Shown here: positions 1 through 8,854 of the stretch, piece after piece
Position numbering within the stretch: the stretch's first letter is position 1
How the letters are laid out: each line of letters begins with the position of its first letter
Source: an uncultured Lachnospiraceae bacterium
GTDB taxonomy: Bacteria > Bacillota > Clostridia > Lachnospirales > Lachnospiraceae
NCBI GenBank assembly: GCA_900550475.1
Contig: URSA01000004.1
Location: 62,001 to 126,000, forward strand
DNA: 64,000 nucleotides
Direction: 5' to 3'
Program-made: the position numbers and the translations under genes
The notes under the pieces: model-generated
Told to the model about the DNA's origin: nothing
The model's input: the letters and a program-made list of their open reading frames with translations, nothing else
The model's database searches: none

Positions 1-2
1 CC

Positions 3-1667
3 CATTCCATGGCGAGCTCCTACGCCTCCCTTGAGGAGATACTGGACAATGTGGGAAGCGGAATTTATGTGAGGGATGCCGCTACCAAGGAGATCCTGTT
101 TGTCAACAGACAGTTGAAAAAGACGTTTGCGGTGGAACTGAAAAGCAACACGTTTGAGCGTCTTTTGGAGCAGGGCATTCCGGTCAACCGGCATGCCGGG
201 GCTTATGAGATCAATTATGTGGAGCGGGAGAGATGGTACGATCTTCTGTTTACGGACATCCGTTGGGTGGACGGCAGGAAGGCGCACCTGTATGCCCTCT
301 ACGATATTACGGACAAGAAGGCGTACCAGAAGCGGATCGAACAGCAGGCATACACCGATTTCCTGACGGGGCTCTACAACCGTATGTGCTGCGAGAGAGA
401 TCTGGCGTGGTATCTGGATGATGCCAAGAAACGCGGCGTCAAGGGCAGCCTTCTGTATCTGGATCTGGACGATTTCAAGCATATCAACGACGGTCTGGGA
501 CATCAGTACGGGGATGTGCTGTTAAAGGCAATCTCCGGCGCGCTCTCCAGAATCGACGGGATCAGAAGCACCTGTTACCGCATGGGCGGGGATGAGTTTG
601 TCATCGTGGTGCCTCCTGAGAGCAACGACGAGTTTTCGCGTATTCTGGACGAGATCAAGGTGATCTTTGCGAAGCCGTGGTATTTAAAGAATATGGATTA
701 TTACTGTACCACCAGTATCGGCGTGGTCACATTTCCCGACGACGGAGACAGCGTGCAGGATCTGATCAAGAAGGCGGATATTGCCATGTACGAGGCGAAA
801 AAGACCGGAAAGAATCAGATTGCAAGGTACTCCGACAGTCTGGGAACCAGTTCGGGCAGAAGGCTTGAGATCGAGAAGAACATGCGCGATGCCACGGTGG
901 CGGGCTACAAGGAGTTCGAGGTATATTATCAGCCGGTGATCGACATTTCCAAGCCGGACACCCCCTGTACGGGTGCGGAGGCGCTGATCCGCTGGAACAG
1001 TGCGGAGTTAGGGTTCATACCTCCCTCGGATTTCATTCCCCTTGCGGAATATCTGGGGCTGATCAATCCCATCGGCAACCATGTGCTGACGGAGGCATGT
1101 AAGGAATGTCGGAGATGGAATGACAACGGCTTCCCCCACTACAAGGTGAATGTGAACCTGTCCGTGGTACAGCTTTTGCAGGCGGATATTGTGGAAATCA
1201 TTGAGAAGGCGATCAAGGAGACGGGCATCCGTCCCCACAACCTGACGCTTGAGGTGACGGAGAGTCTGGCGATCAACGACATGGAGCGCATGAAGAAGAT
1301 TCTCGGCAGGATCAAGGAGCTGGGGGTGCGGATCGCGCTGGATGATTTCGGAACGGGCTATTCCTCCTTAAACCATATCAGGGAAATTCCTTTCGACGTG
1401 ATCAAGGTGGATCAGAGCTTTGTGAAGGATCTTGCGGAGGACGCCTACTCACAGTCCTTCATCAAGATGGTTGCGGAGCTTGCCGAGACCATCGGCGTCA
1501 GCATCTGCGTGGAGGGAATTGAGACCAAGGAGCAGTACCATGTGCTGGAGGGTATGAAGGTCAGGATGGTGCAGGGCTATTACTTTGACCGCCCCATGAC
1601 CAGAAAGGCATTTGAAGAAAAGTATATTCTGGGAAATCCTCTTGCAAAGCAGGAGGAAATCGTGTAG
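3..1667 (+). CDS. PAS-GGDEF-EAL cyclic-di-GMP signalling protein (5' end outside window)
   Basis: The frame is open to the left edge, so the gene very probably starts upstream; residue numbers here count from the ATG at 9. A PAS-like sensor region covers about 1-105. A GGDEF domain follows with the intact motif at 193-197. No RxxD inhibitory I-site is seen at the usual position before it. The EAL domain from about 300 keeps EAL at 324-326, the conserved EVTES stretch and the DDFGTG loop, so phosphodiesterase activity is likely. GGDEF domains make and EAL domains degrade cyclic-di-GMP; which activity dominates here is not predictable. The last codons contain the promoter of the next operon. 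Confidence 0.9.
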   Translation, partial: HSMASSYASLEEILDNVGSGIYVRDAATKEILFVNRQLKKTFAVELKSNTFERLLEQGIPVNRHAGAYEINYVERERWYDLLFTDIRWVDGRKAHLYALYDITDKKAYQKRIEQQAYTDFLTGLYNRMCCERDLAWYLDDAKKRGVKGSLLYLDLDDFKHINDGLGHQYGDVLLKAISGALSRIDGIRSTCYRMGGDEFVIVVPPESNDEFSRILDEIKVIFAKPWYLKNMDYYCTTSIGVVTFPDDGDSVQDLIKKADIAMYEAKKTGKNQIARYSDSLGTSSGRRLEIEKNMRDATVAGYKEFEVYYQPVIDISKPDTPCTGAEALIRWNSAELGFIPPSDFIPLAEYLGLINPIGNHVLTEACKECRRWNDNGFPHYKVNVNLSVVQLLQADIVEIIEKAIKETGIRPHNLTLEVTESLAINDMERMKKILGRIKELGVRIALDDFGTGYSSLNHIREIPFDVIKVDQSFVKDLAEDAYSQSFIKMVAELAETIGVSICVEGIETKEQYHVLEGMKVRMVQGYYFDRPMTRKAFEEKYILGNPLAKQEEIV

Positions 1668-1670
1668 TAT
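1642..1670 (+). promoter_or_regulatory. Sigma-A-type promoter of the ZTP-riboswitch operon
   Basis: TTGCAA at 1642-1647 and TAGTAT at 1665-1670 are separated by 17 bp. The element lies inside the last codons of the upstream cyclic-di-GMP gene. Transcription would start around 1677, just before the riboswitch aptamer, which supports the call. It is a match by eye and has not been tested. Confidence 0.6.
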
Positions 1671-1685
1671 TAACCGTGTAAGGAA

Positions 1686-1771
1686 GCTGCGCGACTGGCG
1701 GAAGACGGTAGTTACCGTTGTGGGATTACCCACAGGGAGTGCAGTCATAACGAGAAGCCGACCGCCTGGGC
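1686..1771 (+). promoter_or_regulatory. ZTP (pfl) riboswitch aptamer
   Basis: Hallmarks of the pfl/ZTP RNA are present: GACTGGCG at 1693-1700, a GTGGG/CCCAC-type hairpin followed by GGGAG near 1735-1739, and the signature CCGCCTGGGC at 1762-1771. P1 forms between CTGCGC (1687-1692) and GTGCAG (1739-1744). This class senses ZMP (AICAR monophosphate) and ZTP, which accumulate when 10-formyl-THF is short. It lies directly upstream of the two genes that consume AICAR and make IMP, a classic target. Ligand binding should favour read-through, because the signature strand is also one arm of the terminator. Confidence 0.95.
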
Positions 1772-1802
1772 GAACACAAGATGTGCCGCTCAGGCGGTTT
1801 TT
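1762..1802 (+). terminator. Expression-platform terminator of the ZTP riboswitch
   Basis: CCGCCTG (1762-1768) pairs with CAGGCGG (1791-1797), followed by a run of T at 1798-1802. The 5' arm is part of the ZTP-binding signature, so aptamer folding and terminator folding exclude each other. Confidence 0.85.
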
Positions 1803-1831
1803 AATTTCATAATATCCATAGGAGGATGAAA

Positions 1832-2545
1832 ATGAACACAGTATCACTGGAACAGGAATTGAAGCAGAACAGCTATCCCGGCAGAGGTATCGTGATCGGG
1901 AAATCGGCAGACGGAAAGTATGCGGTGACGGCATACTTTATCATGGGCAGAAGCGCGAACAGCCGCAACCGCGTTTTTGTGGAGGAAGGACAGGGCATCC
2001 GCACGGAGGCGTTTGATCCGTCCAAGCTGGAGGATCCCTCCCTGATCATCTATGCGCCCGTCAGAGTGCTGGGCAACAAGACCATCGTGACCAACGGGGA
2101 TCAGACGGACACGATCTACGACGGCATGGACAAGCAGCTCACCTTTGAGCAGTCACTCAGATGCCGCGAGTTCGAGCCGGACGCACCCAATTACACACCG
2201 CGTATTTCCGGTATCCTCCACATAGAGAACGGGGGCTACAATTACGCCATGTCCATCTTGAAGAGTGCAAATGGAGATCCTTCTTCCTGCAGGCGCTACA
2301 CCTTCGCCTACGAGAATCCCATGGCGGGCTGCGGTCATTTTATCCATACCTACATGCATGACGGAAATCCGCTTCCCAGCTTTGAAGGGGAGCCGAAGCA
2401 GGTGGAGATCCCGGACGACATGGACAGCTTCACGGACATGCTCTGGAGCAGCCTGAACGAGGAAAACAAGGTGTCGCTCTTCGTGCGCTACATTGACATT
2501 GAAAACGGAAGCTGCCGCACCAGAATCGTAAATAAGAATCAATAA
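1832..2545 (+). CDS. purO: IMP cyclohydrolase, PurO (archaeal) type
   Basis: The protein of about 237 residues resembles the PurO/IMP_cyclohyd family, which closes FAICAR to IMP in the last step of de novo purine synthesis. The opening segment with YPGRGIVIG and the FIMGRSANSRNR stretch are family-like. AGGAGG at 1820-1825 overlaps an ATG at 1826 but sits 6 nt before the ATG at 1832, so 1832 is preferred. It is the first gene after the ZTP riboswitch and is 19 bp from the AICAR transformylase gene. Together the two do the job of the bifunctional PurH found in most bacteria. Confidence 0.85.
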   Translation: MNTVSLEQELKQNSYPGRGIVIGKSADGKYAVTAYFIMGRSANSRNRVFVEEGQGIRTEAFDPSKLEDPSLIIYAPVRVLGNKTIVTNGDQTDTIYDGMDKQLTFEQSLRCREFEPDAPNYTPRISGILHIENGGYNYAMSILKSANGDPSSCRRYTFAYENPMAGCGHFIHTYMHDGNPLPSFEGEPKQVEIPDDMDSFTDMLWSSLNEENKVSLFVRYIDIENGSCRTRIVNKNQ

Positions 2546-2564
2546 CAGAGAAGGAGAGAAAACC

Positions 2565-3743
2565 ATGAACGAAATCGAATTGAAATACGGATGCAACCCC
2601 AACCAGAAGCCTTCCCGCATTTTTATGGAGGACGGCAGCGACCTTCCCGTTACGGTTCTGAACGGCAAGCCGGGCTATATCAATTTTCTGGACGCCTTCA
2701 ACGGCTGGCAGCTTGTGAAGGAATTGAAGAAGGCTACCGGACTTCCGGCGGCAACCTCCTTCAAGCATGTGTCTCCCGCGGGTGCGGCAGTGGGACTTCC
2801 CCTGACGGAAACCCTTGCCAAGATCTACTGGGTGGATGATTTAGGAGAGCTCTCTCCGTTAGCATGCGCTTACGCAAGAGCCAGAGGCGCGGACAGAATG
2901 TCCTCCTTCGGCGATTTCATCGCACTCTCCGATGTGTGCGATGAGGATACGGCGCGCCTGATCAAGAGAGAGGTTTCCGACGGCGTGATCGCACCGGGCT
3001 ACACGGACAGGGCGCTGGAGCTTCTGAAGGCAAAGAAGAAGGGGGCCTACAACATCATTCAGATCGATGAGAGCTATGTGCCTGCGCCCATCGAGCGCAA
3101 GCAGGTGTACGGCATCACTTTCGAGCAGGGCAGAAACGAACTTGACATCAACGACGCGCTTTTGGGCAATATTGTGACGAAAAACAAAGATATTCCCGCG
3201 TCGGCGCTCATAGATATGAAAATAGCACTGATCACGCTGAAATATACCCAGTCCAACTCCGTCTGCTATGTGAAGGACGGTCAGGCGATTGGTATCGGCG
3301 CAGGTCAGCAGTCCCGCGTACACTGTACCAGACTGGCGGGTCAGAAGGCGGACAACTGGTATCTGAGACAGTCCCCTCAGGTGCTGTCCCTTCAGTTTGT
3401 GGATACGCTGGGCAGAGCGGACAGGGACAACGCCATCGATAACTATATCGGGGATGAGTATATGGATGTGCTGGCAGAGGGCGCATGGCAGAGAGTGTTC
3501 AGGGAGAAGCCGCCCGTATTTACCGCACAGGAGAAGCGTGCATGGCTGGACGGCATGCAGGAGGTTACGCTTGGCTCCGACGCATTCTTCCCGTTCTCCG
3601 ATAACGTGGAGCGCGCCCATAAGAGCGGCGTGAAATATATCGCGCAGCCTGGAGGCTCCGTGCGGGACGATCTGGTGATCGAGTGCTGTGATAAGTATGA
3701 TATGGTGATGGCATTTACGGGCATCCGTCTGTTCCATCACTAA
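2565..3743 (+). CDS. purH: AICAR (phosphoribosylaminoimidazolecarboxamide) formyltransferase, stand-alone
   Basis: The 392-residue protein matches the AICAR-transformylase part of PurH. It uses 10-formyl-THF to convert AICAR to FAICAR. The FKHVSPAGAA segment corresponds to the KHxNPCG region of classical PurH, and a NSVCYVKDG...GIGAGQQSRV segment corresponds to the conserved GIGAGQ(M)SRV block. The N-terminal cyclohydrolase domain of bifunctional PurH is absent; that step is supplied by the preceding gene. The start has a good AGAAGGAGAG ribosome site. The gene is co-transcribed under the ZTP riboswitch, whose ligand is its substrate. Confidence 0.9.
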   Translation: MNEIELKYGCNPNQKPSRIFMEDGSDLPVTVLNGKPGYINFLDAFNGWQLVKELKKATGLPAATSFKHVSPAGAAVGLPLTETLAKIYWVDDLGELSPLACAYARARGADRMSSFGDFIALSDVCDEDTARLIKREVSDGVIAPGYTDRALELLKAKKKGAYNIIQIDESYVPAPIERKQVYGITFEQGRNELDINDALLGNIVTKNKDIPASALIDMKIALITLKYTQSNSVCYVKDGQAIGIGAGQQSRVHCTRLAGQKADNWYLRQSPQVLSLQFVDTLGRADRDNAIDNYIGDEYMDVLAEGAWQRVFREKPPVFTAQEKRAWLDGMQEVTLGSDAFFPFSDNVERAHKSGVKYIAQPGGSVRDDLVIECCDKYDMVMAFTGIRLFHH

Positions 3744-3768
3744 GAGAAAAAGCAGGGTGGGGGTTAGC

Positions 3769-5286
3769 ATGAAGCTGAGAGATCTGGAGAAGTACAATCC
3801 GATTACCATACAGTGCCACGACAATCCCGACGCGGATGCGCTCGCATCGGGGTACGGCCTGTATTGCTATTTCAAGAGCAAGGGACATGATGTGCAGCTT
3901 GTATACAGCGGAAGAAACAAAATACAGAAATCGAATCTGCGCCTGATGGTGGAGAAGCTGCATCTGCCGGTAAAGTATATCAAGCCCAAGGAAGGACTGC
4001 AGGAGAGGGAGGGACTTCTCATCACGGTGGACTGCCAGTACGGCGCGGGAAACGTGACCGGGCTCCCTGCAAAAAAGGTTGCCATCATCGACCATCATCA
4101 GGTGGAGATCGAGGATGTGGAGCTTTCCCTCATTAATCCGAATCTGGGAAGCTGTGCCACGCTGGTGTGGCAGCTTCTCAACGAGGAGGGCTATGAGGTC
4201 GATGATGAGCACGGTCTGGGCACGGCGCTGTATTACGGACTGTATACGGACACCAACCAGTTTTCGGAGCTGTCAAACCCACGGGATCTGGATATGCGGG
4301 AGGCGCTTCCCTACGACAAGAATCTGATCAATCTGTTCCGCAACTCAAACCTCTCCTTGAAGGAGCTGGAAATTGCGGGAATCGCCTTGATCCGCAGCAG
4401 CTATAACGACGATTATGAGTTCGCGGTGATCGGCGCAAAGCCCTGTGATCCCAATATTTTAGGGCTGATCAGTGACTTCCTGTTACAGGTGGACATCGTG
4501 AAGACCTGTGTAGTATTCAACGCCACGGACGACGGCTTCAAATTTTCCGTGCGAAGCTGCATCAGGGAGGTAAACGCCAGCGAGCTTGCGGCGTATCTGG
4601 CGGAGGGAATCGGCTCCGGCGGTGGGCATTACGAGAAGGCGGGCGGTTTCATCAGCATGAAGCTGTACGAGGAGCGCTATCCCACCATGCATGCGGACGG
4701 CTACTTCAACAACCGCATGACGCAGTATTTTGACAGCTTTGAGATCATTGATGCCTCAAAGTACGATATCAATGTTTCCGCCATGCAGTGCTACAAAAAG
4801 AAGAAGGTGCCGGTAGGCTATGTGAAGGCGGACGAGGTACTGCCGGTGGGTACGCCCATCACCATCAGAACCCTGGAGGGCGATGTGGAAATGACGGTGG
4901 AGGAGGATCTCTACATTATCATCGGCATCAAGGGCGAGGTCTACCCCAACCGCAAGAGCAAATTTGATGCAAGCTATTTGAAGCTGAACAAGCCTTACAG
5001 TGCCGCGGAGTGCAGCGTCAACACGGAGTACCAGCCCACCATCAAGAACAGGCAGGACGGAAAGAATCTGGTGCTGACGGACTATGCGAAGGTCTGCGTC
5101 CCCTCCGGCGGGAAGAGGGTCTATGCGAGAGTGCTGGAGAAGGGCGTCAAGGTCTTTACCGAGTGGGATAAATCCAAGTACATGCTGGGAAGACCCGGCG
5201 ACTATCTGGCTGCAAGACAGGAAGACCTGCACGATATCTATGTGATCGAAAAGGATATTTTTTCAAAGACGTATGAGGAAGCGTGA
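3769..5286 (+). CDS. DHH/DHHA1-family phosphoesterase with C-terminal extension
   Basis: NPDADA (19-24) and IDHH (107-110) are the metal-binding motifs of the DHH superfamily, and GSGGGH (282-287) is the DHHA1 substrate-binding glycine motif. Relatives cleave short oligonucleotides, pAp or cyclic-dinucleotide products (NrnA/GdpP-like); the substrate is unknown here. About 170 residues follow the DHH-DHHA1 core. They end in a segment with GRPGDYL and DIYVIE that looks like a PGDYG-type domain. The ATG at 3769 is preferred over the GTG at 3757 because a G-rich ribosome site lies between them. Its stop overlaps the TIR gene start (GTGA), implying translational coupling. Confidence 0.85.
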   Translation: MKLRDLEKYNPITIQCHDNPDADALASGYGLYCYFKSKGHDVQLVYSGRNKIQKSNLRLMVEKLHLPVKYIKPKEGLQEREGLLITVDCQYGAGNVTGLPAKKVAIIDHHQVEIEDVELSLINPNLGSCATLVWQLLNEEGYEVDDEHGLGTALYYGLYTDTNQFSELSNPRDLDMREALPYDKNLINLFRNSNLSLKELEIAGIALIRSSYNDDYEFAVIGAKPCDPNILGLISDFLLQVDIVKTCVVFNATDDGFKFSVRSCIREVNASELAAYLAEGIGSGGGHYEKAGGFISMKLYEERYPTMHADGYFNNRMTQYFDSFEIIDASKYDINVSAMQCYKKKKVPVGYVKADEVLPVGTPITIRTLEGDVEMTVEEDLYIIIGIKGEVYPNRKSKFDASYLKLNKPYSAAECSVNTEYQPTIKNRQDGKNLVLTDYAKVCVPSGGKRVYARVLEKGVKVFTEWDKSKYMLGRPGDYLAARQEDLHDIYVIEKDIFSKTYEEA

Positions 5287-7727
5287 AGCACATGTACGAT
5301 GCGTTTATCAGTTACAGACACACCGAATTGGATAAATTTGCAGCCGAAAACCTCCACAGAAAACTGGAGGCTTTTCGTTTGCCCGCAAACATTGCAAAAA
5401 AGACGGGCGGCAGAAGAAAACTGGAGCGTGTTTTCAGGGACAAGGACGAGCTGCCCCTCACCAGCAATCTGGAGGATCCCATCAGAAAGGCGCTTGCGGA
5501 GTCGGAGTATCTGATCGTAATCTGTTCTCCGAGGCTGCGGGAATCCCTCTGGTGCAAGAAGGAGATCGAGACCTTTATTGCGCTTCACGGGCGGGAGAAG
5601 GTGCTGGCGGTACTGATTGAGGGAGAGCCGTCAGAATCCTTCCCGGAGGAGCTGCTCTACTGCGAGGAGACCGTGACCCTGCCGGACGGCACCACGAAAA
5701 CGGAACGCCGGGAGCTGGAGCCCCTTGCGGCGGATATCCGGGGCAAGAACCGCCGTGCCATGAAAAAGGCAATGAAAACGGAGATTTTAAGGCTGCTTGC
5801 CCCTATCTTTTCCGTCAGCTACGACGATCTGCGCCAGAGACACCGGGAGCAGAAAATGCGGAAGATTCTGACGGCATCCCTTGCGGGCACGGCGGTATGC
5901 CTCGCCTTCTGCGCGGTCAGCACAGCCATGGCACTGCGGATTCAGGGACAGAAGGAGCAGATTCAGGCGCAGAATCAGGAGATTCTTGCAAAGACGGAGG
6001 AGATCAGCAGACAGAATGAGGAGCTCCTCCGCGCGCAGGCGGAGAACCTTGCAGCGGAATCCCTGCGCTATCTGGAGAGCGGGGACAGGATAAAAGCGGT
6101 GGAGACGGCGCGGCAGGCACTGACCTCCTACAACGGCATTGCGCTCCCCTGCACGGAACGGGCGCAGTATGCGCTGGCGCAGAGCCTGCATGTCTATGAC
6201 AACGGAAGCACCATGAAGCCCCAGTACCAGCTTGTGACGGAAGGGCTGATTGATCAGATGAAGCTCTCGCCGGATCGGGAATCGGTGCTGACGCTGGAGA
6301 GCAAGGGACGCCTCACCCTGTGGAAGCTGGAGGGCGCTGAGAAGGAGGCGGAGTTTGATGACTGTGCCACAGCAGTGTTCAGCGACCACACCGTAACCTT
6401 TGTGGGGGATGAGATTGTTGCTTACAAGCGGGACGGGGGCGGCATTGCCATCTACGACCGCGGCACGGAGCAGATATCCGAAATCGATACTGAGGGCAGA
6501 CATGTGTACGGCATCTACGGAAGCGTGGGTGAGTATCTGGCGGCACAGGAATACACGCAGGTTACGGTGTACCGTGTGCAGGACGGCTCAGTGGCGGCAT
6601 ACTGTCCGGTGAGCGAGGGCACCCAGGCCAGCGGCGGCGTTTTCTTTGATACGGAATCCGGGCTTCTGGTGTTTGGACAGCGGGACAAGGACGACAATCT
6701 GGAGCTGGTTCTTTATCGGTACAAAGAGGATCGGATCATCGGCACATGGCAGATGGGCGGGACAAGCCTGCAAACCGTCAGATTTGAAGGGGATAGAGCC
6801 TATGTGCTTTTGAACCAGTATGGGACGCAGAACCATACGGCGATCCTGATGGCATGCGACGGAGAGACGGGAAAGCTTTTGTGGAAAAATTCCTTTTCCG
6901 GCGGCGTGGGAAATCTTATCTATCTGCCTGCGGCGGAGGGAGCGGATAATCTGCTGCTTGCCACCAGCTATGAGGTGAGGCTGATCTCTGTTGCGGACGG
7001 CTCCGTCACCGAGCTTTTCCCGGTGGGAGATGAGGTGATCGGCGGAGGTGCCTTTGTGGATGCGGATGCGTTCATATTCTTCACAAGGGGCGGTGTTTAC
7101 CATTACCTGAATGTGGACAATCTGACGGACTACAATATGGATATGATATTCCAGTGTCCCGATCACAATGACAAGACATTTTTGGCGAGCATGGCGGGCT
7201 TTCTGGTGCTTCCCTACCAGAGCAACCGGATCACGGTATACGATTACACCAACCGTGACAGTCTGACGGCGGTGGAGACGCCCGTGGAAAAGACGGCGGA
7301 TGCGTATGTGGAATACAGCGAGCTCACGGCGCTGGCGGAGGAGATCGGGCTTGCGGATGCCGCCATGGCAAGGTACGCTTTTTACAGTACGGACAACGAC
7401 CTTCTGTTTGTGAGCTATCAGGACGGAAGGCTGGAGATCTATGACGCAGCTACGATGGAATGCAAGAAGGCGCTGACGGATGTGCCGGATGAGTTCTGCT
7501 ACTATTTCGGGCAGGATGCGGACGGAAACTATTATGTGGGCGGATGGACTTACGCCTACATGCTGAGCCCGGATTTCTCCGTGCTTGCACGGATCGAGGG
7601 CATGATTGCGCTTGATGCCGCAGAGGGAAGTGTGATTGTTGACAACCTTTCCGAAAAGCAGTATCGTATTCCTATCTACAGCACGGAAGAATTGCTTGGA
7701 AAGGCGGATGACCTGCTGGGCAAATAG
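5283..7727 (+). CDS. TIR-domain protein with transmembrane helix, coiled coil and propeller-like C-terminus
   Basis: The N-terminus is a TIR domain: YDAFISYRH at 5-13, and a CSPRLRESLWCKKE segment with glutamate 94 where NADase TIRs carry the catalytic Glu. A hydrophobic helix lies at about 195-217. A heptad-rich stretch (220-257) and an Ala-rich TPR-like helical hairpin come next. About 500 residues of repeated beta-type blocks with AADGS-like turns suggest a WD40/PQQ-like propeller. The likely topology is cytoplasmic TIR with an external sensor, which is inference. The GTG at 5283 overlaps the DHH stop; the ATG at 5292 is an alternative and neither has ideal ribosome-site spacing. Function is unknown; bacterial TIR proteins often hydrolyse or cyclise NAD. 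Confidence 0.8.
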   Translation: MKHMYDAFISYRHTELDKFAAENLHRKLEAFRLPANIAKKTGGRRKLERVFRDKDELPLTSNLEDPIRKALAESEYLIVICSPRLRESLWCKKEIETFIALHGREKVLAVLIEGEPSESFPEELLYCEETVTLPDGTTKTERRELEPLAADIRGKNRRAMKKAMKTEILRLLAPIFSVSYDDLRQRHREQKMRKILTASLAGTAVCLAFCAVSTAMALRIQGQKEQIQAQNQEILAKTEEISRQNEELLRAQAENLAAESLRYLESGDRIKAVETARQALTSYNGIALPCTERAQYALAQSLHVYDNGSTMKPQYQLVTEGLIDQMKLSPDRESVLTLESKGRLTLWKLEGAEKEAEFDDCATAVFSDHTVTFVGDEIVAYKRDGGGIAIYDRGTEQISEIDTEGRHVYGIYGSVGEYLAAQEYTQVTVYRVQDGSVAAYCPVSEGTQASGGVFFDTESGLLVFGQRDKDDNLELVLYRYKEDRIIGTWQMGGTSLQTVRFEGDRAYVLLNQYGTQNHTAILMACDGETGKLLWKNSFSGGVGNLIYLPAAEGADNLLLATSYEVRLISVADGSVTELFPVGDEVIGGGAFVDADAFIFFTRGGVYHYLNVDNLTDYNMDMIFQCPDHNDKTFLASMAGFLVLPYQSNRITVYDYTNRDSLTAVETPVEKTADAYVEYSELTALAEEIGLADAAMARYAFYSTDNDLLFVSYQDGRLEIYDAATMECKKALTDVPDEFCYYFGQDADGNYYVGGWTYAYMLSPDFSVLARIEGMIALDAAEGSVIVDNLSEKQYRIPIYSTEELLGKADDLLGK

Positions 7728-7749
7728 AGATACGGGGGATGCAAAAGAT

Positions 7750-8853
7750 ATGAGGGATTTTGCAAATGTATCAGTGATTGTGCCGTCGCTTGACCCGGAC
7801 GAAAAACTGACCGCGGTCATAGACGGACTGCTGGCAGCGGGCTTTGAGGAGATTATCCTGGTGAATGACGGCAGCAGGACGGAGAAGCTCCATTACTTCA
7901 CCGACGCCGCTGCTGCACACAGCGAGGTGAAGCTGCTTACCCACGAACAGAACCGTGGAAAGGGTGCCGCATTAAAGACGGCTTTTACATGGTATCTGGA
8001 GCATCATGCGGACGGAGCCGGGGTGGTCACGGTGGACGGAGATAACCAGCACACACCGGAGGATACGGCAGCCTGCGTAATGCGGATGAAGGAGACCGGG
8101 CATGTGGTGCTCGGGGTCAGGGATTTCAGCCTGCCCCATGTACCGGCGCGGAGCCGCTTCGGAAACCGCATTACATCCGGTGTGTTCCGGATCTTCTGTG
8201 GAATGAAGATCTCGGACACCCAGACGGGACTGCGCGCCATACCCACATCGGCGCTGCCGGTCTTTTTGCAGGTTTCCGGCGATCGGTTTGAATATGAGAC
8301 CAATATGCTGCTTGCCATGAAGGAGCACGATATTGCTTTTGAGGAGAAGGCGTGCAGCACGGTATACATAGAAGAAAACAAAAGCTCCCATTTCAGGGTG
8401 TTTCGGGATTCATGGCGGATCTACCGGCTTCTGCTTACACATTTTTTCCGCTATTCCGTAAGCTCGCTTCTGAGCGCCCTGCTGGATGAGGGGCTGTTTG
8501 TGTTGCTTTCCGGACTGCTGATCGGGGTAGTGTCAGGCTTTTTCCTGACGGCAATCCCGGTGGTGACGGCGAGAGTGGTGTCCTCGCTTTTCAACTTCTT
8601 TCTCAACAGAAAGCTGGTGTTTCACAGCAAGGCATCTGCGGGACGGTCTTTCCTGCGCTACTATGCGCTGGCAATTCCGCAGCTTTTGCTGCAACTGCTG
8701 TTTACGCACGGTCTGTGCCTTCTGTTTGGGATCGGAGACGGGAAAACGGGGCTTCGGGCACTTGTCTATGCGGTGGTTATGACAATTCTGTTCGTGGCGA
8801 GCTACTGCATCCAGCAGCGCTGGGTATTTGTGACGGAAAGAAAAGAGGCTTAA
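7750..8853 (+). CDS. Family 2 glycosyltransferase fused to a GtrA-like membrane domain
   Basis: The 367-residue protein begins with a GT-A fold typical of DPM1/GT2 enzymes: VSVIVPSLDP, the ILVNDGS segment, and VDGDNQ at 95-100 for nucleotide-sugar and metal binding. From about residue 235 there are four hydrophobic segments of the GtrA type, associated with polyprenyl-phosphate sugar flipping. It probably makes or moves a lipid-linked sugar for envelope glycans; sugar and acceptor are unknown. The frame is open from 7636, inside the TIR gene, but only the ATG at 7750 follows a GGGGGA ribosome site and precedes the conserved domain. It lies 22 bp after the TIR stop. Confidence 0.85.
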   Translation: MRDFANVSVIVPSLDPDEKLTAVIDGLLAAGFEEIILVNDGSRTEKLHYFTDAAAAHSEVKLLTHEQNRGKGAALKTAFTWYLEHHADGAGVVTVDGDNQHTPEDTAACVMRMKETGHVVLGVRDFSLPHVPARSRFGNRITSGVFRIFCGMKISDTQTGLRAIPTSALPVFLQVSGDRFEYETNMLLAMKEHDIAFEEKACSTVYIEENKSSHFRVFRDSWRIYRLLLTHFFRYSVSSLLSALLDEGLFVLLSGLLIGVVSGFFLTAIPVVTARVVSSLFNFFLNRKLVFHSKASAGRSFLRYYALAIPQLLLQLLFTHGLCLLFGIGDGKTGLRALVYAVVMTILFVASYCIQQRWVFVTERKEA

Positions 8854-8854
8854 G

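Noticed and set aside
1676..1802. THF or purine riboswitch instead of ZTP
   Set aside because: The GACTGGCG and CCGCCTGGGC signatures and P1 pairing are specific to the pfl/ZTP class.
5283..7727. TIR gene as part of an anti-phage defence island
   Set aside because: Neighbours are purine, glycan and tRNA-synthetase genes; no restriction, CBASS, Thoeris partner or other defence gene is adjacent.
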